Shown here one piece after another: positions 58,137-64,000 of a stretch of 64,000 bases of DNA. The translations under genes were made by a program, and so were the position numbers. Source of the DNA: CAYWVR01 sp964461715. Lineage in GTDB: Bacteria > Planctomycetota > Phycisphaerae > FEN-1346. The notes beneath the pieces were generated by a model. The model was not told the origin of the DNA, ran no database searches, and saw nothing but the letters and a program-made list of their open reading frames with translations. Where the stretch lies: the NCBI GenBank assembly GCA_964461715.1, contig CAYWVR010000013.1, positions 25,561 to 89,560 of the forward strand. Direction: 5' to 3'. Every line of letters starts with the position of its first letter. Positions within the stretch are counted from its first letter, which is position 1.

Positions 58137-59002
58137 CGCGTCTGCGGGACCTCGCCCCGCGGGAATCGGAGCCGGCCGCCCTCCGGGGCGAGCCCCTCGT
58201 CGCGGGCCATCTCGTAGAAGGTCCGCAGGCCCTGCTGCTCCTTCGACCCGAACGCGTATCCGACCTGCTCCAGCAGATGCCGCCGCGCGACCTCCGCCGG
58301 GACGCCGATCTCCCGGGCAGCCTCGTCGGCGATGGCCTCCCGGGCCGCCAGGCCGCGGTCCCGGGCCGCGCTGAGGATCTCGGTCAGCCGGTCGAGCGGC
58401 GCCTCCGGCCGCGCCACCCAGAAGGCGTAGACGAAGGGCCGATGCATCGCCCGCTTCCACTCGAGGCCCAGGTCCCACTCCCACGCCGCGCCGCTCGCGT
58501 CCGCCGCGAGACCCCGGTCGCCAATCAGGAGCTCCGCGTCGGGGGGGCGGGCCTCGGGGTCGGGCTCCTCGCCCGGGCGAGGCACGATGAAGTGCGGATG
58601 CCGCCCCCGCCGCGCCCCCAGAAGCAGCCGGGCCAGCGTGTTCGAGGTGCGGCTCGACGGGTCCAGGCGCACCCGCCGCACCTTCTCAAGGTCCGTGTAG
58701 CCGAAAAGGCGGACGGAGCCGACCGGCCCATCCGAGGTGATCGCCGCCACGCGCAGGGCGACCACGGCGGTCAGCGCGGGGCGACCGCCGAGGGGCCGGG
58801 CCCGCTCGCCCGGGTCGACCGACAGACGATAGTACGCGATGGCCGGAAGCAGGGCCGCGTCCACCGTCCCGCGCCGAAACAGCTCCGGCAGGGCGCTGGG
58901 CGGCCCCAGCCGAAGCTCGACGTCCGGCGCCTCGGCCAGGCCGTGGACGAGCGGCCGGGCGTTCAGGTACTTCACGCCGCCGATAACGAGCCGCTCGGGC
59001 AT
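58133..59002 (-). CDS. mqnA: chorismate dehydratase
   Basis: The 289-residue protein is a periplasmic-binding-protein-like enzyme that opens the futalosine route by dehydrating chorismate to 3-enolpyruvylbenzoate. It starts LVIGGVKYLNARPLVHGL (about 5-22). LRLGPPSALPELFRRGTVDAALLPAIAYYRL follows (about 33-63), then LDPSSRTSNTLARLLL and ELLIGDRGLAA. The start at 59002 follows GAGGGGAAG and a strong promoter. The pathway would compete with PabB for chorismate. It is the first gene of a four-gene operon. Confidence 0.9.
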   Translation of the reverse strand: MPERLVIGGVKYLNARPLVHGLAEAPDVELRLGPPSALPELFRRGTVDAALLPAIAYYRLSVDPGERARPLGGRPALTAVVALRVAAITSDGPVGSVRLFGYTDLEKVRRVRLDPSSRTSNTLARLLLGARRGRHPHFIVPRPGEEPDPEARPPDAELLIGDRGLAADASGAAWEWDLGLEWKRAMHRPFVYAFWVARPEAPLDRLTEILSAARDRGLAAREAIADEAAREIGVPAEVARRHLLEQVGYAFGSKEQQGLRTFYEMARDEGLAPEGGRLRFPRGEVPQTR

Positions 59003-59026
59003 GAACTTCCCCTCGGGTGAGGCGGC

Positions 59027-59055
59027 ATTATAGCGTGCGGCGGGTCGCGTCACAA
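59027..59055 (-). promoter_or_regulatory. promoter of the mqnA operon
   Basis: On the minus strand, TTGTGA (59055-59050), 17 bases, perfect TATAAT (59032-59027), about 25 bases before the ATG. It is back to back with the promoter of the divergent lipoprotein gene. Confidence 0.65.
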
Positions 59056-59067
59056 CCGCGCGCGGCG

Positions 59068-59096
59068 TTGACACGCGCCGAAGGCGGGCCTAGAGT
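59068..59096 (+). promoter_or_regulatory. promoter of the divergent lipoprotein gene
   Basis: Perfect TTGACA (59068-59073), 17 bases, TAGAGT (59091-59096), about 38 bases before the ATG at 59134. The two -35 boxes of the divergent promoters are 12 bases apart. Confidence 0.6.
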
Positions 59097-59133
59097 GGGG
59101 GCGGGCCCGCCGCTCGCATCGGAGACCTGCACC

Positions 59134-59730
59134 ATGTCCACCCGACTTGTCCTGGTCGGCCTCGCGGCCGCGGTCCTCGCCGCCGGATGCGCGAGCCGGC
59201 CCCTCTCGTCCGAGGACAGAATCGAGGCCCTCATGCAGCGGAACCGCGAACTCGAGGACCGGCTCCTTGCCGCCCGCGAGCGCGCGGCCGGGGCGCCGCC
59301 GGAGCCCGCGCCGGCCCCCGAGCGACCGGAGGACCCGTTCCGGGTGATCGGCGTCCGATTCGGACGGTTCACGGGGGGGCTGGCCGAGGACGGGGGCCGC
59401 GGGCGCGACCGGCTCAAGGTCGTCCTCGAACCATTCGACGCCGAGGGCGACACGGTCAAGCGGGTGGGGGGCCTGGAGCTTCGCCTGGGGCGCGTCCGGG
59501 AGGGCCTCGGGCCCGAGCCGATCCACACGTGGACCTTCACGCGGGATGAGATGCGCGAGACCTGGCTCTCGGGCCTCGGCCAGTACGCCTACGTCCTGAA
59601 GCTCTCGTGGCCGGGGGGCCGGCCACCGGAGACCGATCGGCTTCACCTGGAGGCGACGTTCACGACGCTCGACGGACGGCGTCTGGAGGCGACCCGCCCG
59701 CTCCACCTGGCGCCCGCCGAGGCGCAGTAA
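59134..59730 (+). CDS. lipoprotein of unknown function, 198 residues
   Basis: The lipobox is AVLAAGC (Cys about 18). A short coiled coil (RIEALMQRNRELEDRLLAAR) follows, then a proline linker. The beta domain starts at about residue 68 (FRVIGVRFGRFTGG, LKVVLEPFDAEGDTVKRVGGLEL, ADRLHLEATFTT-like TDRLHLEATFTTLDG). It shares this domain order with the lipoprotein at 60545, so the two are paralogues. It is probably anchored in the outer membrane. Role unknown. Confidence 0.7.
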   Translation: MSTRLVLVGLAAAVLAAGCASRPLSSEDRIEALMQRNRELEDRLLAARERAAGAPPEPAPAPERPEDPFRVIGVRFGRFTGGLAEDGGRGRDRLKVVLEPFDAEGDTVKRVGGLELRLGRVREGLGPEPIHTWTFTRDEMRETWLSGLGQYAYVLKLSWPGGRPPETDRLHLEATFTTLDGRRLEATRPLHLAPAEAQ

Positions 59731-59788
59731 GACGCGGCGTCGGCCGGGGACGCCGCGCCGCAGTTACCTCTCGCCGCCAAGGCTTGCG

Positions 59789-60184
59789 TCAGCCGCCGCT
59801 CCCAAAGCCGGGCAACGGGCCGCCGGGGTAGGCCCGGTCGGGTTCCTCGCCCTCGGTCGGGCCGAAGGCGGGGATGGTCGACTCGGCCTCGCGGGCCCGG
59901 GCCGCCAGCTCGGACTTCGTCTCGAAGTACTTCTCCAGGACGGTCCCGTCCTCGTCGAGGACGAAGCGGAAGCGGGCGGGGTCGTTCGGGTCGTCGTAGA
60001 GGTACATCAGGTCGTTTTCGATGGTGAGGGTCGGCTCGCCGAGGATGTCGACGACGTCCTGGCGGGTCATGCCGGTCTCGACCCGCTCGAACCAGTCGTG
60101 CAGGGCGGGCGGGCGATAGGCGCACCCGGCCAGGGCGAGGGTCGCCGCCCCCACGGCGAGCGCGGACCAAAGGGTCATTCGCAT
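59789..60184 (-). CDS. SmpA/BamE-like lipoprotein
   Basis: The 131-residue protein has lipobox LALAGC (Cys about 20) and the SmpA/OmlA helix motif VETGMTRQDVVDILGEPTLT (about 34-53), with a beta strand DLMYLYDDPND after it. BamE proteins assist outer-membrane protein assembly, but the fold is used widely. The C-terminus is low-complexity. A paralogue is the next gene upstream. Confidence 0.7.
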   Translation of the reverse strand: MRMTLWSALAVGAATLALAGCAYRPPALHDWFERVETGMTRQDVVDILGEPTLTIENDLMYLYDDPNDPARFRFVLDEDGTVLEKYFETKSELAARAREAESTIPAFGPTEGEEPDRAYPGGPLPGFGSGG

Positions 60185-60218
60185 CGGTCTTCCTTTCGGC
60201 TTCGCCGGCGGCGGGGCG

Positions 60219-60515
60219 TCAGGGCCGCCGGCCTTCGCGATCGTTCTCCCACGGTTTCTCGGGGTTCTGCCACGCCTTCCCGACGACGACCTCATCCTCG
60301 AAGTGGACGGTGACCTTCGTCAGGTCCCGCGGGTCGTCGCGGGTGTACACCCATTCATCGGCAAACTTGTAGCGGGGCGCTCCGAGAATCCGCTCGACGT
60401 CCTCCGGGGCCATGCCCGGGTTCACCTGGTCGTAGTTGCGGCGGTTTATCTCGCAGCCGGCGACCATCGCGGCCGCCAGGACCACGAGCATCCACGCGCT
60501 GGCTCGTCTCGGCAT
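60219..60515 (-). CDS. SmpA/BamE-like lipoprotein, short
   Basis: The 98-residue protein has lipobox MVAGC (Cys about 21), NPGMAPEDVERILGAPRYKF (about 32-51) and EWVYTRDDPRDLTKVTVHFED. Same plan as the neighbour gene at 59789-60184. RBS GGGGAGACGAGCCGC. Confidence 0.7.
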   Translation of the reverse strand: MPRRASAWMLVVLAAAMVAGCEINRRNYDQVNPGMAPEDVERILGAPRYKFADEWVYTRDDPRDLTKVTVHFEDEVVVGKAWQNPEKPWENDREGRRP

Positions 60516-60544
60516 GCGGCTCGTCTCCCCTGTCTGCTCGGTCC

Positions 60545-61252
60545 TCACTCGCCGATCTTGATGACCCGCTGGGCCATCAGCTTCTCGCGGAAGTCTCCCG
60601 GCGGATAGAACGTCGCCTGCACGATGACGGGCGTCCCGGACTCGATGCCCCGCTCGTACAGGAGCGGGAACACGTACGACCGGTCGATCGTGTCGTAGTA
60701 CCGCCGGTTGGCCTCCTCGTCGAGCACGTCGACGAACCAGTGCCCCAGCCGCCCTCCTCGCTTCTCGGTCGTGTATCGGCGGTACTGGAACACCTCGATC
60801 CGGTACGATCCGACGGCCTTGGTCGGGTCGCCGAAGCGGTCGACGGGCTGGAGACGGACCTCCAGGCCGTCGTGCCCCCCTGCCCCGTCAAAGTCCCGGC
60901 TCCGCGTAAAGAAGCCGATGACGAGGCTCTCGGGCTCGAACATGTGGACCCAGTCGAGTGCCGCCTGGCCCTCGGGCGCCGGGGCGGCCGGGCCGGGGGC
61001 GCCCCCCTCGAGGGGCTTGATCTCGACCTCGCCCACGAGCAGCTCGCGCATCTGCGCGAGGCCCGTGACGAGCCGGTCGCGCGATTCCTCGTCGTCGACC
61101 TTCCGGGCCTCCCTCTGAAGGGCGTCGGCCAGGTCGACGGCCATGCGTCGGCGCTCGTACCCGACTCCGAGCCCGCCCGCGCAGCCGGCGGCCGCGGCCC
61201 CGATCACGATCGCCAGCGCCGCGGCCAACGTCTTCCCCGTCCCGTGCCGCAT
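60545..61252 (-). CDS. lipoprotein of unknown function, 235 residues
   Basis: The signal IVIGAAAAGC is lipidated at about Cys 24. A helical charged stretch (VDLADALQREARKVDDEES) comes next, then a beta domain from about 105 (SLVIGFFTRSRDFDGAGG, DGLEVRLQPVDRFGDPTKAVGSY, GTPVIVQATFYPPG). It is the longer paralogue of the lipoprotein at 59134, with the same VIG...L(E/K)V(R/V)L strand order. Confidence 0.7.
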   Translation of the reverse strand: MRHGTGKTLAAALAIVIGAAAAGCAGGLGVGYERRRMAVDLADALQREARKVDDEESRDRLVTGLAQMRELLVGEVEIKPLEGGAPGPAAPAPEGQAALDWVHMFEPESLVIGFFTRSRDFDGAGGHDGLEVRLQPVDRFGDPTKAVGSYRIEVFQYRRYTTEKRGGRLGHWFVDVLDEEANRRYYDTIDRSYVFPLLYERGIESGTPVIVQATFYPPGDFREKLMAQRVIKIGE

Positions 61253-61343
61253 GCCGTCGCTCCGCCGTCCGGTGTCCGGAAAGGCCGATTATAGAGGCCG
61301 CCGCGAAGGGGTGTCAACGCCTTTGACCGCCGCGGCCGGGGCG

Positions 61344-61997
61344 CTACCGCACCTTCGGCCTCAGCGGCAGCGAGTCCTCCTCGTACGTGAAAAAGTGCCG
61401 CGCGATCTTGTCGGCCAACCCCTCCGTCAGGATCCGCTCCAGCTCGACGGGGTCCTCGATGATCTCGTCGCCGGGCAGCGTCCGGGCGGTCACCTGGCGG
61501 GCGCTGGCCATGGGCGGCCAGGCCTGCTCGCCGGTCTGCGGCGAGACGACGCGCAGGGTCGTCTCGGCGTAGCCCTCCAGATACGTCGAGACCTCCGTCT
61601 CGCGGACGCGGAACTCGTGCACGACGACGTGCACGACGTAATCGACGTTGAAGTACCGGCCGACCTCGGCGACCGCCCAGCGATCGAACGCGGGCTCGGC
61701 GCGGCGGACGTTCTCGATGCTTCGCGCCGGGACCCGCGGGCCGCAGCCCCGGTTCTCGGCCAGGACCTCGCCGATGCCGTCGGCCAGGGCCATCTCCATC
61801 CGCGGGAACTCCGACCCGAGCGTCGGCGCGGCCGTGTCCACGAGCACCAGGACGCTCCTGTGTGCGAGCGGAAACTCGGCCTCGACCTTCGCCTCCGGGC
61901 CGAAGACCTTGACCCCCTGGTGCAGCATGTAGGCGGCCGCGTTGCATCCTCCGACGGCCAGGGCCGCGGCGATCAGAACGTTCGCGGTGCGGCTCAT
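61344..61997 (-). CDS. lipoprotein of unknown function, 217 residues
   Basis: Lipobox LAVGGC (Cys about 18). The domain has VLVLVDTAAPTLGSEFPRMEMALADGIGEVL, then YFNVDYVVHVVVHEFRVRETE (about 118-138), and ends with ILTEGLADKIARHFF. The strand plan (early VLVxVD..., middle DYVVxVxV, terminal helix) is as in several lipoproteins of the LPS or outer-membrane assembly type, but no family is certain. It is translationally coupled to the gene before it by a 4-base overlap and resembles it. Confidence 0.65.
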   Translation of the reverse strand: MSRTANVLIAAALAVGGCNAAAYMLHQGVKVFGPEAKVEAEFPLAHRSVLVLVDTAAPTLGSEFPRMEMALADGIGEVLAENRGCGPRVPARSIENVRRAEPAFDRWAVAEVGRYFNVDYVVHVVVHEFRVRETEVSTYLEGYAETTLRVVSPQTGEQAWPPMASARQVTARTLPGDEIIEDPVELERILTEGLADKIARHFFTYEEDSLPLRPKVR

Positions 61998-62641
61998 GGG
62001 GCGCCCCCTTTCACCTCGACGCGGCGGTCGTGGAACTTGTTGACGATCGCCTCGGCCAGCAGGACGTTCGTGTGGCGCCGGATGATGGCCTCGCTCGTCT
62101 CGAGCACGCCGACCGGCCGGTTCGGGGGATAGGTGACGTCGACGGTGGTCTCGTAGACGGGGTTGTGGTCGGCGCCGGGGCGGGCCACCTGGACGCGCGC
62201 GACGGCCCGGCCACGGTAGAGGTTCGCCGAGCGCTCCTCGATCATCGTGTACCGCTGGAGCTCGACGTAGAGGACCGCGTCGGCGTGGAACCGCTTCCCG
62301 ATCTCCTCCAGCGACAGGTTCGCCCAGTCCAGGTTCGATTCCTGCCACTTGACGACCGTCACGGGATGCTCGACCTGCCGGACCCGCGTCTTCAGGGCCG
62401 GGACCGACGCCAGGGCGTAGACGATCTCGTGGCTCAGCTCGATCGACACGGTCGGGTACGAGAAAAGGATGTCCGTGCCCGCGTAGGGCACGATGACGAG
62501 GCGGTCGGCCTCGAGCGCGTACTCGGCGGGGACGTCCTCGTACTCCCTGGGTTTGCCGATCAGGTGATAAATCCACGCCCCGCATCCGCCGACCGCGAGC
62601 ACCATCACCCCGGCCAGCACCACCAGCGCCGCTCGTCGCAT
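61994..62641 (-). CDS. lipoprotein of unknown function, 215 residues
   Basis: Lipobox LAVGGC (Cys about 18). The domain has EADRLVIVPYAGTDILFSYPTVSIELSHEIVYAL and, after WANLSLEEIGKRFHADAVLYVELQRYTM (about 105-132), RAVARVQVARPGADHNPVYE. It ends NVLLAEAIVNKFHDRRVE. Same plan as the next gene; both have an early beta strand with a nucleotide-like turn and the F(H/N)(A/V)D(A/Y)V central motif. RBS AAGGAGGGCGCCGAAT. Confidence 0.65.
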   Translation of the reverse strand: MRRAALVVLAGVMVLAVGGCGAWIYHLIGKPREYEDVPAEYALEADRLVIVPYAGTDILFSYPTVSIELSHEIVYALASVPALKTRVRQVEHPVTVVKWQESNLDWANLSLEEIGKRFHADAVLYVELQRYTMIEERSANLYRGRAVARVQVARPGADHNPVYETTVDVTYPPNRPVGVLETSEAIIRRHTNVLLAEAIVNKFHDRRVEVKGGAP

Positions 62642-62685
62642 ATTCGGCGCCCTCCTTCCTTTCGCGGACCCGCGACGGCCCGCTG

Positions 62686-63189
62686 TTACGTCACCGACCA
62701 TTTGTACGCCCAGGAAATCAGGAGAATAAGAGAGAGAATGACGCATGCGGCAAGGATGTTGGTCATCGTCAGCAGGGGCACCCAGCTTCGTCCCGTGGCC
62801 AGCGTGGCCCCCGTCGCCAGCAGGCCCCCCAGGCACACCAGGAAGCACGTCAGACCGAATGGCTGCGTGACGAACGCCTCGACCACGCGGCCATGGGCGG
62901 CCAGGGCAAAGGCCGTCGTCACCCCGCAGGTCGGGCACGGGTGGCCCGTCACGGCCAGCATCCCGCAGGGGGGCAGGCCAAGCTGGGTGTGCGTGTTCAC
63001 GCCGCCGGCATCGGGTGTCAGGTACACGCCCAGCCCCAGGGCCGCCGCGAACACCAGGGCCACGAACCCCTGGACGCAGCGCTCCGGCAGGTCGGCCTTG
63101 GGCAACGACCACCCCTTCGAGGGGCGGCGAGAGCGCGGGCGCGACGTCGCGGCGCGGCAGGCTTCGGCCTCGAGGCCCGTCATGGGCAT
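62686..63189 (-). CDS. DUF2752 membrane protein
   Basis: The 167-residue protein begins with a basic soluble stretch (about 1-35). It has three hydrophobic helices and the DUF2752 signature LPPCGMLAVTGHPCPTCGVTTAFALAAHG (about 76-104). The cysteines probably bind metal or form disulfides. Its function is unknown. It stands apart from the lipoprotein genes by about 44 bases but is on the same strand. Confidence 0.82.
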   Translation of the reverse strand: MPMTGLEAEACRAATSRPRSRRPSKGWSLPKADLPERCVQGFVALVFAAALGLGVYLTPDAGGVNTHTQLGLPPCGMLAVTGHPCPTCGVTTAFALAAHGRVVEAFVTQPFGLTCFLVCLGGLLATGATLATGRSWVPLLTMTNILAACVILSLILLISWAYKWSVT

Positions 63190-63430
63190 GGAATCCCCGT
63201 GCGGCTCCCGGAACGCGAGCCATCGTACTCGCGCTCGGGGGGCGGGTCAATGGCCTAATCCGCGGCCGGCGAGGTTTCGCCGTGCGCGTAACCCGCGCTT
63301 CCTCAACCGCTTACGCCCCGAACGCGACGAACGCGTCGCGGGCGGCGTCCTGCCGCTCGGGTCCGAGGCCGAGGGCCCGCTCGTCCGGGTAGCGCGTGGC
63401 GATGAAGCCGCCGCCTTGGCCGTTTCCGCC

Positions 63431-63459
63431 TTGACTTCGGATGAAGACTGAGACAAAAT
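63431..63459 (+). promoter_or_regulatory. promoter of higBA, leaderless type
   Basis: TTGACT (63431-63436), 17 bases, CAAAAT (63454-63459); the GTG start follows after 6 bases. Confidence 0.55.
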
Positions 63460-63467
63460 GTCACAGT
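63447..63467. promoter_or_regulatory. palindromic operator over the higBA promoter and start
   Basis: ACTGAGACA AAA TGTCACAGT is an inverted repeat with 8 of 9 matching pairs. It covers the -10 box and the first two bases of the GTG codon. Antitoxins of this type bind such palindromes to repress their own operon. Confidence 0.6.
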
Positions 63468-63768
63468 GCGGGTCATCAGCCTGAAACCGTTGCGGGAGTT
63501 CTGGCGGCGCCACCCGGACGCCGAAAAACCCTTGCGGCTCTGGTATAAGACCGCGACGGCGGCCCGGTGGGAGAGTTTTCAGGCCATCCGGCAGACGTAC
63601 CCGCACGCCGACTTGGTCCGAACGAGGGTAGGAGAGACGATGGTCGTTTTCAACATCGGCGGCAACAAGTATCGCCTGGTCGCGCGGGTCCGATACGATT
63701 ACGCGCTCGTGAACGTGCGGGCGGTCCTTGCGCACGCCGAGTACGACGCCGAGAGGTGGAAGGAATAG
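63466..63768 (+). CDS. higB: HigB-type mRNA interferase toxin
   Basis: The 100-residue RelE-fold protein has the HigB order: REFWRRHPDAEKPLRLWYKTA (about 10-30), AARWESFQAIRQTYPHADLVRT, VVFNIGGNKYRLVARVRYDYALVNVR (about 60-86) and AHAEYDAERW at the end. Such toxins cut mRNA on the ribosome. The antitoxin gene starts 2 bases after its stop, in the toxin-first HigBA order. The GTG start lies inside the operator. Confidence 0.85.
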   Translation: MRVISLKPLREFWRRHPDAEKPLRLWYKTATAARWESFQAIRQTYPHADLVRTRVGETMVVFNIGGNKYRLVARVRYDYALVNVRAVLAHAEYDAERWKE

Positions 63769-63770
63769 CC

Positions 63771-64000
63771 ATGCCCACGACCCGACATGCACGGCCCCGC
63801 CGGCTGCCGCGGCGCTTCGAGGACCTCGTCCGGCTCCTGGCGCCCCAGGCCATCGCCGACGACGTCCAGTACGAGAACACGCTCGAGATGGTCGACCGGC
63901 TCATGGCCGCGGGGCGCCTCACGAAGGGCCAGGAGGTCTACCTCGAGACGCTCGTCCAGCTCATCGAGGCCTACGAAACGCGCGAGCACGCGATCGAGAC
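63771..64000 (+). CDS. higA: HigA-type antitoxin, N-terminal part, cut by the window end
   Basis: The visible 76 codons read MPTTRHARPRRLPRRFEDLV, then QAIADDVQYENTLEMVDRL and KGQEVYLETLVQLIEAYETREHAIE. This is the N-terminal acidic helical part of HigA antitoxins. The helix-turn-helix domain that binds the operator would follow past the edge. It directly follows higB. Confidence 0.8.
   Translation, partial: MPTTRHARPRRLPRRFEDLVRLLAPQAIADDVQYENTLEMVDRLMAAGRLTKGQEVYLETLVQLIEAYETREHAIE

Noticed and set aside
1..64000. CRISPR array, rRNA genes or complete insertion sequences
   Set aside because: No regular repeat-spacer series, no 16S/23S/5S sequence and no transposase gene were seen.

Overview
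The window is one continuous, very GC-rich bacterial sequence, with third codon positions almost all G or C. It holds about 60 protein genes, one tRNA gene, one large phage-derived block and no rRNA or CRISPR. No single gene fixes the taxonomy. The mix suggests a Planctomycetota-type Gram-negative, possibly a metagenome-assembled genome. The supporting genes are DUF1080 and GH2 sugar enzymes, a Gfo/Idh/MocA oxidoreductase, a URO-D-like protein, menaquinone synthesis by the futalosine route (mqnA, mqnC), many lipoproteins, tandem clpP genes after tig and a fused TatD-radical SAM protein. Promoters I could pick out look like sigma70 sites (TTGNNN, 16-18 bp, TANNNT). At several genes the -10 sits only 6-8 bp before the start codon, which implies leaderless mRNAs.

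Layout. 0-3 kb: end of a dTDP-sugar reductase gene, then pabB-pabC for folate. 3-7.3 kb: membrane glycosyltransferase, siroheme dehydrogenase/chelatase and a LarA-like racemase, all on the minus strand. 7.4-12.5 kb: carbohydrate block with a GH2 enzyme facing a three-gene minus-strand operon (Gfo/Idh/MocA oxidoreductase, 2-hydroxyacid dehydrogenase, GH5). 12.7-17.4 kb: DUF11 lipoprotein, a broken mscS, an alpha/beta hydrolase and a CreD-like membrane protein. 17.6-20.3 kb: a promoter-hairpin unit, ffh, a decayed gene and a nested palindrome. 20.3-25.5 kb: minus-strand operon (DUF1080, aminotransferase, URO-D-like), an MBL-fold hydrolase and a Nif3 protein. 25.9-28.9 kb: lipoprotein hydrolase, small membrane proteins, PH-domain protein and an AroK-like kinase. 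28.9-33 kb: DUF58, MoxR, TatD-radical SAM and YraN on the minus strand. 33.2-36.3 kb: tRNA-Gly, tig, clpP, clpP. 36.4-38.1 kb: FHA-GAF histidine kinase.

38.3-50.8 kb is a single minus-strand run of phage morphogenesis genes: portal, scaffold, SU10-type capsid, connector-like, tail or baseplate-like, LamG and fibronectin-like display proteins, then spanin- and holin-like genes. I see no terminase, integrase, protease, tape-measure or endolysin gene. That points to a domesticated particle or a decayed prophage rather than a functional phage, and it is the strongest candidate for an undescribed system here.

51-55.4 kb: beta-mannosidase, argB and purN. 55.5-59 kb: a minus-strand operon mqnA-mqnC-HD protein-MTIP-like phosphorylase. 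The phosphorylase carries the signature of hypoxanthine-specific enzymes, so it may serve the futalosine step. 59.1-62.6 kb: six lipoproteins forming three paralogous pairs. 62.7-64 kb: a DUF2752 membrane protein and a HigBA toxin-antitoxin pair cut by the window end.

Several loci are frame-disrupted (mscS, the gene after ffh, a small gene after argB). These could be true decay or assembly indels.
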